A stretch of 64,000 nt of DNA, from assembly GCF_036408855.1 (NCBI RefSeq), contig NZ_JAZGJQ010000002.1, positions 124,001 through 188,000 on the forward strand, given 5' to 3'. The notes beneath the pieces were generated by a model. The model had not been told where the DNA came from, did no database searches, and worked only from the letters and a program-made list of their open reading frames with translations. The translations under genes and the position numbers were made by a program. Positions 51,575 through 60,535 of this stretch are shown piece by piece (position 1 is the first letter of the stretch; each line of letters starts with the position of its first letter). This DNA comes from Olsenella_K absiana (GTDB taxonomy: Bacteria > Actinomycetota > Coriobacteriia > Coriobacteriales > Atopobiaceae).

Positions 51575-52243
51575 TCACGCGAGGGCGATCCCTCCCAGCC
51601 AGCCCCACCGGGGCTCGGCGTCGAGGCCGTAGGCCAGCAGCCAGGCGGAGAGCGGGACGCGCCTGACCTTGTCGCCCACGCAGTCCATCACGACGCGGTC
51701 GCCGACATAGAGGCCCACGTGCCCCAGGTCCCAGGCGCCGCTTCCGTAGGGGTTGCCCGGCGACGCGACGACCATCGCCACCCGCAGGGGGTCCTCACCC
51801 GAGTAGGTGCAGAACTGCTGGTAGATGGTCCTGGCATAGCAGCGGCGCGGCCGGAGCCCCGCCGTCTCGAAGACGCGGCAGACCCATCCCGCACATTGGT
51901 TGGTGCCAGGGCTGGGCACCGCGCAGGCGCGCTCGACGATGCCCCGCTGCGCCCGGCTTGCCGCCATCAGGCCCTCCGCACCCGGGGCCGCCGCCTCGGC
52001 GAGGAGGTCGCGCCCTGAGACGGTCCCGTCACGCGCCACCAGGCCCTGGCGCACGAGGGCTTCGAGCACGCGGAGCGCGACCTCGCGCTCCTGGCTCCCC
52101 ACGCCCGGGAGCGACCGCCCCTCCGGGGCCGCACGTCCCCCAGAAGACGCACGTCCTTCTCCCCGACCGCCCAAGGCGCCCCCCTGCCCTAAAGCACCGG
52201 CGTTCCGTCCCGCCTCGACGCCGGTGCGGAGCCCCGTCCACAC
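51575..52243 (-). CDS. NlpC/P60- or CHAP-like cysteine hydrolase
   Basis: About 222 residues with the start uncertain (GTG at 52243 after the PrsW stop; no strong ribosome site). The C-terminal ~120 residues look like a papain-fold cell-wall hydrolase: catalytic Cys in TNQCAGWVCRVF, His in GHVGLYVGDRVVMDCVG. The N-terminal half is Gly/Arg-rich then helical (REVALRVLEALVRQGLV), with no signal peptide seen. A peptidoglycan endopeptidase or amidase role is inferred. Confidence 0.65.
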   Translation of the reverse strand: MWTGLRTGVEAGRNAGALGQGGALGGRGEGRASSGGRAAPEGRSLPGVGSQEREVALRVLEALVRQGLVARDGTVSGRDLLAEAAAPGAEGLMAASRAQRGIVERACAVPSPGTNQCAGWVCRVFETAGLRPRRCYARTIYQQFCTYSGEDPLRVAMVVASPGNPYGSGAWDLGHVGLYVGDRVVMDCVGDKVRRVPLSAWLLAYGLDAEPRWGWLGGIALA

Positions 52244-52248
52244 GTCCG

Positions 52249-52938
52249 TCAGATCCGCTCGCCCCTGCGCGCCACGTGCTTGGCCAGCCCCATCCCGACC
52301 ACGACCATGAGGACCAGCAGCACGAGGAAGAGGGCGCTCGCCTCGACCGTCTCTATCGAGGCGAGCGTGTCGTAGGCGCCGTGCAGGACAACCGGGACCG
52401 CGATAGCGAAGAGGCCGAGCAGGGCGCACGCGAAGCCGTGGCCGCGCGACCTCGCCAGCCGCGCGTGCCCGTAGAAGAAGCCCATGAAGACGGCGAACAT
52501 GCAGTGGCCCGGTATGGCCGTGAAGGCGCGCACCACCGCCGTCTGCGGGCCGAACTCGAGGACGTAGAGGACGTTCTCGGCGATGGCGAAGCCGAGCCCC
52601 GCGAAGACGGCGTAGACGATGCCGTCGAAGACGTGGTCGAACGCCGGGTCCCGCCAGCTGCGCCCCTTGAGCGCGACGAACTTGCAGAGCTCCTCCGTGA
52701 GGCCGACCACGAGGAAGTTGTCGACCAGGACGTCCCGCAGGGCCAGCGGCTCCGCGTCGCCGAAGAGCGCCGCGGTGAGCGCGACCTCCACGACCATCGC
52801 GGGCACGGTCGACGCCATGCCCGCCAGGAGCAGCCTTCCGAGCAGCGACGCCGGCTCCTTCTCGCGCGGGTCTATCCGATAGACGTAGGCGAGAAGGACC
52901 GCGGCGGGGAGCACCGCCATGACTAGCAGGGTCCTCAT
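52249..52938 (-). CDS. PrsW-family intramembrane metalloprotease
   Basis: A 229-residue membrane protein with about seven helices. The PrsW motifs are VGLTEELCKF (EE pair), FAIAENVLYV (ExxN) and VLHGAYD (HxxxD). Known relatives cut anti-sigma factors or membrane proteins; the substrate is unknown here. The adjacent NlpC-like gene starts just after its stop. GGGAGGT lies ahead of the ATG. Confidence 0.88.
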   Translation of the reverse strand: MRTLLVMAVLPAAVLLAYVYRIDPREKEPASLLGRLLLAGMASTVPAMVVEVALTAALFGDAEPLALRDVLVDNFLVVGLTEELCKFVALKGRSWRDPAFDHVFDGIVYAVFAGLGFAIAENVLYVLEFGPQTAVVRAFTAIPGHCMFAVFMGFFYGHARLARSRGHGFACALLGLFAIAVPVVLHGAYDTLASIETVEASALFLVLLVLMVVVGMGLAKHVARRGERI

Positions 52939-52951
52939 CCGTGACCTCCCG

Positions 52952-54409
52952 TCAGTAGACTCTCCTGTGCGAGCCCTGCATCCGCTCGATGCGGCGCTCG
53001 ACCGCGTGCACGCGGTGCTCGTCGCCCTCGAAGTGCAGCTCCTCGGCCAGGTAGCGGGCCACCGCCTCGGGCGACTCGCCGGACTCGATCATGTGCTCGA
53101 TGTGCATGCGCAGGGCGATGCGGGCCGCATGCCTCTCGCGCATGCGGGCATGGCCCGCGGCCTCCACGACGGCCGGGCCCAGGTCCGCCGTGTCCTCGGC
53201 GAGCGTGGCCACGTCGAGCTCGGAGGCCCCGGCGGCACGGATCGCCAGCTGGCCCAGGAGCGGCATCAGGAACACCGTGACGGCGCCCGCCGCCACGAGG
53301 ACCGAGGCCATGCCCTGCGACATCGCCCCGGCCGCGACGGCGATCGTCGTGACGGCGACCACGAGCGGGAGCGCCGTCGCGCAGTAGACGGCGACCGAGG
53401 CGCTCGCGCGCACCGAGAGCCGCCGGGGGTTGGCGCGGTCCGTCGCCGCCAGCACGAACACGGGCACGGAGCGCACCAGCAGCAGCGCGAGGATGAACAC
53501 CGCGAGCATGACCGGCCTGCTCGCCACCGCCGTGACGTCGATCCTCGTTCCGGAGTAGATGAAGAACACGGGGATGAAGAAGCCGTAACCCATGCCGCCG
53601 AGCTTCTGGTCGAAGGCCTCGTCGCCCTTCGGGACCAGATACTGGAGGACGAAGCCGGCGGCGAAGGCGCCGAGCACGATGTCGACGTCGAACACGGCGG
53701 AGATGGTGACGAGGAGGACCAGCAGGAACATCGTGAGCCTCACCATCGTCTGGGCGGTGCCGTTGGCCTTCTCGACCATGAGCCGGTAGACGCGCGTGCC
53801 CCTCCGGCGCGCCGACGCGCCGTGCCGCGCAATCACCACGCACAGCAGCACGAGCCCCAGGAGGATCACGGCGCTCTGCCAGGCGACGCGGGCGGAGAGC
53901 AGCATCACGATGGCGACGATGGGACAGATCTCGCCCCAGGTGCCGTAGGAGACGACGCCGTCGCCGACGGGCGTACCCACGAGCCCGCGCTCGGCGAGGA
54001 TGGGCATCAGGGTGCCGATGGCGGTCGTCGTGAGCATGATCGCCGTGGCCCAGCCGGTGGTGGTCCCATAGCCCACCCGCGGCAGGAGGCCGCTGATCGC
54101 GACCGCCACGACGAAGGAGACTCCCCAGGCGGCGAGCCCGCGCCTGCCCTCGTGGCCGGAGAGCATGCTCGGCTCGATCTCGCGCCCGGCGAGAAGGAAG
54201 AGGAAGCCGCAACCGAGCTCGGAGAGGAAGCCGATTACCTCGTTCGTGTGTATCAGGCCGAGGCCGTAGGGGCCGAAGGCGGCGCCGAGCATGAGCAGGA
54301 AGACCGTCTCGGGAACGATGTGGCGCGGGATGCGGTCCGCCAGGATCGGGCAGACGAGCGCGAGCGTCACCATCACGAGCAGCGACGCGAAGTCAGTGAC
54401 AGCTTCCAT
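52952..54409 (-). CDS. CPA2-family cation/proton antiporter (KefB/Na+-H+ type)
   Basis: A 485-residue transporter. About 12 helices span residues 1-390, with the GYGTTTGWATAIMLTTTAIGTLMPIL helix and GAFAAGFVLQYLVPKG typical of the CPA2 group. The tail (~395-485) is a soluble, helical and Arg/Glu-rich regulatory region without a TrkA-N motif. It probably exchanges Na+ or K+ for H+ at the membrane. Its 3' end is 13 bases before prsW. Confidence 0.88.
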   Translation of the reverse strand: MEAVTDFASLLVMVTLALVCPILADRIPRHIVPETVFLLMLGAAFGPYGLGLIHTNEVIGFLSELGCGFLFLLAGREIEPSMLSGHEGRRGLAAWGVSFVVAVAISGLLPRVGYGTTTGWATAIMLTTTAIGTLMPILAERGLVGTPVGDGVVSYGTWGEICPIVAIVMLLSARVAWQSAVILLGLVLLCVVIARHGASARRRGTRVYRLMVEKANGTAQTMVRLTMFLLVLLVTISAVFDVDIVLGAFAAGFVLQYLVPKGDEAFDQKLGGMGYGFFIPVFFIYSGTRIDVTAVASRPVMLAVFILALLLVRSVPVFVLAATDRANPRRLSVRASASVAVYCATALPLVVAVTTIAVAAGAMSQGMASVLVAAGAVTVFLMPLLGQLAIRAAGASELDVATLAEDTADLGPAVVEAAGHARMRERHAARIALRMHIEHMIESGESPEAVARYLAEELHFEGDEHRVHAVERRIERMQGSHRRVY

Positions 54410-54630
54410 TGGGACGAGCCCCCCTCGGTCGGGCCGTGCGAAGCGACCCCTCGGCCGCCCAGCTGTACCCTACCCCAACCCGACGCGACGCACCTCCGCG
54501 CTCTGTTTTTTCTGCCTATTCTTCCTGGAGCATGGGAGCCCATGAGGGCCGCGTGTTACATAACAGGTTGCCAACCGAAGCCTCCGGGCCGGCGCGCGCC
54601 GGTGGGCGGGGCACCTCAGAAAGGGCTGTC

Positions 54631-56067
54631 ATGACCGAGAACGACTGGCGCAACGGCTTCCACATATCGCCCCGCAGGGGCCGCCTCAACGACCCGGCGG
54701 GGCTTTGCCAGTTCAAGGGCACGTACCACGTCTTCTACCAGCTCAACCGCGCCTGGCCCGACGCCAAGCTCCCCAAGTCGTGGGGCCACGCCACGAGCCG
54801 CGACCTGGTGAGCTGGACGGACGAGGGCGAGGCCATCCGCGCCGACAGCGCCTATGACGCCAGCGGCGCCTTCACCGGCTCCGCCGTCGTCCGCGATGGC
54901 AGGCTCTGGGTCTACTACACCGGCAACGTCGAGGAGCCCGGCCTGCACGACGCCATCACCGATGGTCGCGAGTCGAACGTGGTGCTCGTCACCTCCGAGG
55001 ACGGCACGACCTTCTCGAACAAGACCTGCGTGCTGCGCAACTCCGACTACCCCGACGAGTGCTCGCGCATCGTCCGCGACCCCAAGGTGTGGGAGGACGA
55101 GGGCCGCCTGCGGATGCTGCTCGGCGCCCGCGACCTCGACGGGCACGGCCTGGCGCTGCTCTACGAGTCGGCGGACGGGCTCTCCTGGCAGCTCGCGAGC
55201 ACGATCCGCTCCGACGAGCCGTTCGGCTACATGTGGGAGGCGCCCGACCGCATCCGACTGGGCGGCCGCAGCTTCCTCTCCTTCTGCCCGCAGGGCCTCT
55301 CGCACGACCGCCTGCGCTTCGCGAACAACTTCGAGTCCGGCTACGTGTGGCTCGGCGACACCCTCGCACGCACCTGCGCCTTCGACGAGTCGACCTTCAA
55401 CGAGTGGGACCACGGCTTCGACTTCTACACCCCGCAGACCTTCGTGGACGAGCGCGGCCGGACCATCCTCATGGCCTGGCTCGGCGTCCCCGGCGCGGGC
55501 TACGGCTCCGTCCCCGCGACGCCGGGCTCCGGCTGGTCGGGCGACTGGAACGGCTGCCTCAGCGTCCCGCGCGAGCTGAGCCTCAACACCACCGAGTCCG
55601 GCAACGACTACATCCGCCAGTGGCCGGTCGCCGAGCTCGAGTCCCTGAGGGGCGAGCCCGTGCGCCTGCGCGACGACTCCCCCACCACCTCCGCGGATGA
55701 CACGCTCCTGCCCACGCACCGCGCCGACATCGTGATCGAGGGGATCCGCTCGCGCGCCGCCTCGATCACCCTCGACGAGGACGTGTCCTTCTCCTTTGGG
55801 AACTACCGCGCCGACCTGCGCTTCGCCGAGGACGCGGCGAGTAGCGCCGGCCGCACCAAGCGCGCCTGCGCGCTCTCCGACAACACCCTGCACAGCCTGC
55901 GCATCCTGGTCGACAGCTCCGCCATCGAGATCTTCGCCAACGGGGGCGAGAAGGTCTTCTCCACGCGGTGGTTCCCCAGGGGCGAGCGGCTCTCCGTCTC
56001 CACCAACATCGAGGCTGAGAGCATGGTCGCCTACCCCATGGGCAGCGGCACCGAGGGGCTCTGGTAG
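54631..56067 (+). CDS. GH32 beta-fructofuranosidase / sucrose-6-phosphate hydrolase
   Basis: A 478-residue glycoside hydrolase family 32 enzyme. The nucleophile Asp lies in NDPAG (D21; the usual motif is NDPNG), RDPK is at 149-152, and the acid/base Glu in WEAPD (E203; usually ECPD). A beta-sandwich C-terminal domain is present. No signal peptide, so it acts on imported sucrose(-6-P) or fructo-oligosaccharides in the cytoplasm. No PTS or transporter gene is adjacent. AAGGG lies upstream of the ATG at 54631. Confidence 0.9.
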   Translation: MTENDWRNGFHISPRRGRLNDPAGLCQFKGTYHVFYQLNRAWPDAKLPKSWGHATSRDLVSWTDEGEAIRADSAYDASGAFTGSAVVRDGRLWVYYTGNVEEPGLHDAITDGRESNVVLVTSEDGTTFSNKTCVLRNSDYPDECSRIVRDPKVWEDEGRLRMLLGARDLDGHGLALLYESADGLSWQLASTIRSDEPFGYMWEAPDRIRLGGRSFLSFCPQGLSHDRLRFANNFESGYVWLGDTLARTCAFDESTFNEWDHGFDFYTPQTFVDERGRTILMAWLGVPGAGYGSVPATPGSGWSGDWNGCLSVPRELSLNTTESGNDYIRQWPVAELESLRGEPVRLRDDSPTTSADDTLLPTHRADIVIEGIRSRAASITLDEDVSFSFGNYRADLRFAEDAASSAGRTKRACALSDNTLHSLRILVDSSAIEIFANGGEKVFSTRWFPRGERLSVSTNIEAESMVAYPMGSGTEGLW

Positions 56068-56084
56068 CCCGGAAGGAAGTCCAG

Positions 56085-57866
56085 ATGGAAGTCCTCGTCT
56101 GCCTCCTGGTGGGCTACGCGTGCGGAAACCTGCTCACGGCCGAGCTCGTCGCCCGCCGCGAGCTTGGGCGCTCCGCCTTCGAGGTGGGGGTCGGTAACCC
56201 CGGAATGGCCAACATCGGCCACGAGCTGGGCCTGCGTGCCGCCGCGCTGACGCTCGCCGGCGACCTCGGCAAGGTCGTCGCGGCTGCCCTCGTCTGCTCG
56301 CTCGCCTTCCCCGACCTCGGTTCCGCCTCCGCCGCGTGGGCGGGGCTGGGCTGCACGCTCGGCCACAACTTCCCCGCCTGGCACCACCTCAAGGGCGGCA
56401 AGGGGGTGGCGACCACCTGCGCGACGATCGTCCTGGCCTCCCCGGGCTGGGGCGTCCTGGCGCTCTTGGTCGGGCTCGCCGCCGTGGTCCTGTCTGGCTA
56501 CCTCTGCGTTGGCGCGATCGCGATCGCCGCAAGCTACGCCCTCCTCATGCTCCTCACGGGAGACCTCGCGCACGTCATCGTCGCCCTGGCCCTGCTCGCC
56601 CTCATGGCCATGGCGCACGGCAGCGCCGTGGCAGGCATCCGGGACGGCTCCACGCCCCGGGCGTCCCTGGCGGACAAGGTCCGCTCGCTGCTCCCCTTCG
56701 ACCTCCCGGGCGCGGGCGCGGGCGGCCTCGCCCCCGGCGCCGGTGCCCGCGCCCACGACGCCGGCTCCGACGCGCACGCCGCTCACGCCGCTCACGCCGC
56801 AGGCGAGAAGAGTCTCGGATTGCGCCGCGCCGCGACCGCCACAGAGGCCCCTGGTCGCTCCGACGGCGGCTTCTTCACCCGCGGCTCGTTCTCGCTCGAC
56901 GCCCTTCTGCACGGCGAGGCCGGCAGCGACGACTCCCGCCGCGTCCGCTCCCGCGTGGGCAAGGTCTCCCCCGGAGACACCCTCGCCTACCCCCGCATCC
57001 GCCCGCGCGCCGACGGCGCGGCCGCAGCCTGCGCAGACGCGTCCGTACAGGCCGCCGGCGCGATCAGCGACCCTGTGGGCGCACCGACGGCGGCATCGCA
57101 GCAGCCAGCCTCCCCGGCCGACATGCGTGCCCAGGCCGCGCTGGGCGCGCCGAGCTCGCAAGGCACCCCTGCGCCCGCCCCGTTCGCGGTCGACAAGACC
57201 GTCGCCATGCCCCGCGTCGTGGCGGCGCCAGCGGACACCCCAGCACTGCGCGCTCAGGCGGTTCGCGTGCAGGCCGCAGACCAGGTGCGCCCCATGATCC
57301 CCGCCATCGAGGCCCAGCGCATGGCCTCCCAGCAGCGCCTCCAGCACGAGCGGCAGGCGGCCGCCGAGGAGGTCGTCCGCATCGGGCGCTTCGTCGGCGA
57401 AGGCGCGCACGCCGCCAGCAGGGGCTTGGCGCAGGCGGGCAACGCTGCCGCGCAGGCCCTCGGGCGCGCTCGTGCCGCCTCGGCTGACGAGCTCGAGCGC
57501 AGACGCACCCTAGAGCGCAGGAGGGCCTCTGCCGCCGCGCGCGACGACTCCTTGACCCAGCGGCCCTCCGCAGAGGGGCGCGGTCGCGGGCCCCGTACTC
57601 CCCCAAGCCGCCCGCGCCCGGCGCAGGGCCAGGGCACGCGGCCGGGCCAGGCCACGCGCGCGACGCGCTCGCAGCGCCCGCAGGTGGGGCGTGGCCCCGT
57701 CCGCGACGCCCGTCCCTCCCGGGCCCCTCGCGCGCCGCAGCCCACGACGGAACGCACGCGACCGAAGCACGCCCAGCACCTCGGGCAAGGTCGGGGTCCG
57801 CAGGACGCCCGACACCCGCAGCGGCACGAGGCGCATCAGGCGCACGTCTCGCGCCACCGTTCGTAG
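56085..57866 (+). CDS. plsY: PlsY glycerol-3-phosphate acyltransferase with a ~390-residue disordered tail
   Basis: A 593-residue protein. Residues 1-~205 are PlsY: five helices with GVGNPGMANIGH (35-46, replacing the common GSGNxGATN), GHNFPAW and KGGKGVAT (103-110). It makes lysophosphatidic acid from acyl-phosphate. The remainder is Ala/Pro/Arg/Gln-rich, low complexity and very basic near the end; typical PlsY ends near residue 200. The frame stays open with high-GC codon use. AAGGAAG lies before the ATG, 17 bases after the GH32 stop. Confidence 0.82.
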   Translation: MEVLVCLLVGYACGNLLTAELVARRELGRSAFEVGVGNPGMANIGHELGLRAAALTLAGDLGKVVAAALVCSLAFPDLGSASAAWAGLGCTLGHNFPAWHHLKGGKGVATTCATIVLASPGWGVLALLVGLAAVVLSGYLCVGAIAIAASYALLMLLTGDLAHVIVALALLALMAMAHGSAVAGIRDGSTPRASLADKVRSLLPFDLPGAGAGGLAPGAGARAHDAGSDAHAAHAAHAAGEKSLGLRRAATATEAPGRSDGGFFTRGSFSLDALLHGEAGSDDSRRVRSRVGKVSPGDTLAYPRIRPRADGAAAACADASVQAAGAISDPVGAPTAASQQPASPADMRAQAALGAPSSQGTPAPAPFAVDKTVAMPRVVAAPADTPALRAQAVRVQAADQVRPMIPAIEAQRMASQQRLQHERQAAAEEVVRIGRFVGEGAHAASRGLAQAGNAAAQALGRARAASADELERRRTLERRRASAAARDDSLTQRPSAEGRGRGPRTPPSRPRPAQGQGTRPGQATRATRSQRPQVGRGPVRDARPSRAPRAPQPTTERTRPKHAQHLGQGRGPQDARHPQRHEAHQAHVSRHRS

Positions 57867-57869
57867 CAT

Positions 57870-57896
57870 GACCGGCGGCGCCGGTCGCGCCGCCGG
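57870..57896 (+). terminator. Hairpin after plsY
   Basis: An 11-pair perfect stem (ACCGGCGGCGC with its complement) and a five-base loop, four bases after the stop. Confidence 0.65.
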
Positions 57897-57920
57897 TGCG
57901 ACCGCTCCGGGATTCCGGAT

Positions 57921-57988
57921 TACGCACGATAGAGTTTAGGTTTGTGGATTTGCAGGCATTTCAGTTACCTTAAGCACAATCGTGCGTA
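57921..57988. repeat. 68-bp TIR-bounded repeat, copy A
   Basis: It begins TACGCACGAT and ends ATCGTGCGTA (ten-base inverted ends). The first half shares GAGTTTAGGTTTGTGGATTT and GCAGGC with copy B at 59451-59518; about 20 central bases differ. It lies directly upstream of the DUF559-like gene. Confidence 0.85.
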
Positions 57989-58064
57989 GTTCCACCTCGG
58001 GCCATCGCCTGAAAGAACCGGTGCAACCGCATCGCGCCCCATCCTCCCCGACGAAGGGGGCCCT

Positions 58065-59303
58065 ATGAGCAAGCGCAGGTCGGACGACCCCGTAGCGACA
58101 AGTGGACCCACGGCGTCGGACGAGCCCGCGGCGCCAGGCAGTCCCACGGCACCGAACAGCTCCGCGGCGCCGACTCCCCGCGAGGAAGCGCGCCGAATCG
58201 CCTACCTGAGCCACGACACCGCGCGCCGCGCGCTCTTCTCCCTCGCGGATAGTGGGATTGAGAGGGTACCAGAGCGGCCGTTCCTCCTCATGTTCGCAGC
58301 GCCCTGCGTCTCCACGCAGGGCCAGGCGAAGGCGGCCGTGGCGAGCGGAGCCCTAGACTTCCTCAAGCCGTTCGACAAGCCCCTCGACCTTCTCGTGCCC
58401 ACCGCGGAGGCCCGGTCGCGGGGCAGCCAGGCGAACCTGCACGTCTGGTCCTACGGAATCCTGGAGAGGTCGCTCTGGAAGGCCAACGACAGCGTGCTGG
58501 TGAGCGACCCCGGCTTCGTGGTGCTGCAGCTCGCGTGCTCCCGACGGCCGACCAAGCTCTCGAGGGGCGCCGCGGCGCGGGAGTCCCGCGAGGAGAGCCG
58601 GATCCGCGCCGAGCTTGGCCTCCCGGAGCAGGACTTCGCGGAGAAGGACCTGCTCGCCTGGGTCGGCATATCCCAGCAGGTAGACGCAGTCGTCGCTGCG
58701 TGCGAGTTCTCCTCGACCTATCGGCCGCCCCACCCCGGCAGCCCGACGACCGCCTTCGGGAGGGAGCCACTCGCGTCCAGGGCGGAGATGCGGGGGTTCC
58801 TGCGGCGCATGCCCGCGTCGGCGGGCATCACGCGCGCCCGGCGCGCGCTCGACCTGGCCTACGACCGCTCTGGCTCACCCATGGAGACCGCGCTGGCGCT
58901 CATCCTGACGCTGCCCGTCGACATGGGCGGATACGGGGTCCCCCGCCCCGGCCTAAACCGGCCGATCAGCCTCCTGCCAGGCCAGCGCGAGCTTTCGAGC
59001 ATGTCCGAGATCACGCCCGACCTCTGCTGGGAGGAGGCGAAGGTCGCAATCGAGTACGACGGCGACGACTTCCATCCCGCCGGCTCCCCCGAGAGGCTGG
59101 CCGCCGACAACGAGCGGCAGAACGCCCTCACGAGCCTTGGCTACAGGGTCCTCCGCGTGCGCTATCCGCAGGTGGCGAGCCCCCAGCGCATGGACCTTCT
59201 CGCCCGGCAGCTCGCGAGCCTGCTCGGCATTCGCCTCGATCAGCCCAGCGACCTGCAGCTCATTCGACGTCAGAAGCTCATCCTCAAACTGACGCGCCCA
59301 TAG
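58065..59303 (+). CDS. DUF559/Vsr-like nuclease-fold protein, flanked by repeats
   Basis: A 412-residue protein. The N-terminal ~40 residues are Ser/Pro/Ala-rich. A helical middle follows, and residues ~320-385 look like a DUF559-type PD-(D/E)xK endonuclease: PDLCWEEAKVAIEYDGDDFHP followed by ERQNALTSLGYRVLRVRYPQV. Actinobacteria carry many such proteins next to AbiEi-like or mobile genes; function untested. It lies between the two 68-bp repeats. An ATG at 58065 is chosen, preceded by GGGG. Confidence 0.75.
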   Translation: MSKRRSDDPVATSGPTASDEPAAPGSPTAPNSSAAPTPREEARRIAYLSHDTARRALFSLADSGIERVPERPFLLMFAAPCVSTQGQAKAAVASGALDFLKPFDKPLDLLVPTAEARSRGSQANLHVWSYGILERSLWKANDSVLVSDPGFVVLQLACSRRPTKLSRGAAARESREESRIRAELGLPEQDFAEKDLLAWVGISQQVDAVVAACEFSSTYRPPHPGSPTTAFGREPLASRAEMRGFLRRMPASAGITRARRALDLAYDRSGSPMETALALILTLPVDMGGYGVPRPGLNRPISLLPGQRELSSMSEITPDLCWEEAKVAIEYDGDDFHPAGSPERLAADNERQNALTSLGYRVLRVRYPQVASPQRMDLLARQLASLLGIRLDQPSDLQLIRRQKLILKLTRP

Positions 59304-59641
59304 CCGGCGCCCCCAGCTGGCACGCGCTCCCCGGCCAGTGCGCCCCAGCCAGCACGCCCCCGGCCGGCACGCCCCCGGCCGGCACGCCCCCGGCCAGCCC
59401 TCATAACCGGGGCGGGCGACTGCCCAGCAGAGGTGCCACCGTGGCGCAGTTACGCACGGTTGAGTTTAGGTTTGTGGATTTGCAGGCCTTTTGTCTTCAG
59501 CAGGTGCAGTCGTGCGTAATTCGAGAAGGACGCGGCGTGGCGGCGCAGGTGCGCCCTCCGGGCGGCGTGGTCGCGGCGGCCCTCCGGGCGGCGGCGGGTC
59601 CGCTCGCCGGGCCGCGTGCCGGGCCGCACGCCCTCGGCGCG
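59304..59641. other. Repeat-rich intergenic region
   Basis: Three 15-bp tandem units (GGCACGCCCCCGGCC) at 59351-59395 (first unit with one changed base), then repeat copy B at 59451-59518, then a GAGAAGGAC site at 59523. The final part is GC-rich (CCCTCCGGGCGGCG twice). No gene. Confidence 0.6.
59451..59518. repeat. 68-bp TIR-bounded repeat, copy B
   Basis: The same length and orientation as copy A, with ends TACGCACG/CGTGCGTA. The shared block GAGTTTAGGTTTGTGGATTT-GCAGGC is intact; the inner 20 bases differ. It follows the tandem repeats after the DUF559-like gene. Confidence 0.85.
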
Positions 59642-60535
59642 CTACGCACCCTCGGGCGCGGGCCCCACAGGCGTCCAGGTAGCCGCGAGGTTCTCCCGCT
59701 CCGGGCTCATGAAGGCCGGCAGGCCGCCCGTCTCGGCCGCCCGCGCGATGTCGAAGAGCGCGTCGGCCACCGCGTCGTCCGCGCTCGCGCCGATGTGCCA
59801 GCGCGCGCTGGCGGCGACCTTGGGGTCGGCGTTCGAGACCGCGACGCTGTTGGGGAGGCTGCCGAGGACCGAGAGGTCGTTCTCCGCGTCGCCGAAGGCC
59901 ACGACCTCCTCCGGAGCGAGGCCCAGCTCCCTGCGCAGGTAGTCCACGCCGCGGTGCTTGCCCCACCCCTTGGGCAGCACGTCGACCAGGGGCGCCTTGG
60001 GGTTGGGGAAGACGAAATCGAAGGCGTCGAACTCGCGGCTGAGGAGCCGGCGCACGTCCTCGCGGCGGCGGGGGTTGCCGACCACGTGCACGTTCGCCTT
60101 CACGATCTTCTTGTCGGGCACGCGGGTGCGCACCGAGCCTATCCGGTCGAAGCTCCCGTGGAAGCGATGGATCTCCTCGGCGGTCACGCCCACGGCGAAG
60201 CGGTCGCCGTAGTCGTCGACCATGAGGGCCACGCCCGGGATGCTCTTGAGGAGCTCCCCCATGCGCGCGAGCTCCTGCGTGTCGAGGACCTTCTCCAGCA
60301 CGAACTCGCCGTCAATGTAGACGAGCTGGCCGTTGATGAGCGTACCCGTGGCGAAGCAGCGCGCGTCGCCGTCGAACATCCACCCCAGGTCCCACGGGAC
60401 GCGGCCGGAGGCGGGGCCGAAGTGGAGCCCCGCGTCGAGCATGGCGTGGATGCCCTCGATCGCGTGGCGCGTGGCGCAGGGCCGCCCCACCGCGATGAGC
60501 GTGTCGTCCAGGTCCGAGACCGCAAGCTTGATCAT
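59642..60535 (-). CDS. Cof-type HAD phosphatase, second of a tandem pair
   Basis: A 297-residue HAD subfamily IIB phosphatase: motif I SDLDDTLI (7-14), motif II-like ASGR, the C2 cap, and motif IV VVAFGDAENDLSVL (211-224). It probably dephosphorylates a sugar phosphate or FMN-like metabolite. It overlaps the upstream HAD gene by ATGA, so the two are translationally coupled; AGGAGG lies inside that gene's end. Confidence 0.9.
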   Translation of the reverse strand: MIKLAVSDLDDTLIAVGRPCATRHAIEGIHAMLDAGLHFGPASGRVPWDLGWMFDGDARCFATGTLINGQLVYIDGEFVLEKVLDTQELARMGELLKSIPGVALMVDDYGDRFAVGVTAEEIHRFHGSFDRIGSVRTRVPDKKIVKANVHVVGNPRRREDVRRLLSREFDAFDFVFPNPKAPLVDVLPKGWGKHRGVDYLRRELGLAPEEVVAFGDAENDLSVLGSLPNSVAVSNADPKVAASARWHIGASADDAVADALFDIARAAETGGLPAFMSPERENLAATWTPVGPAPEGA

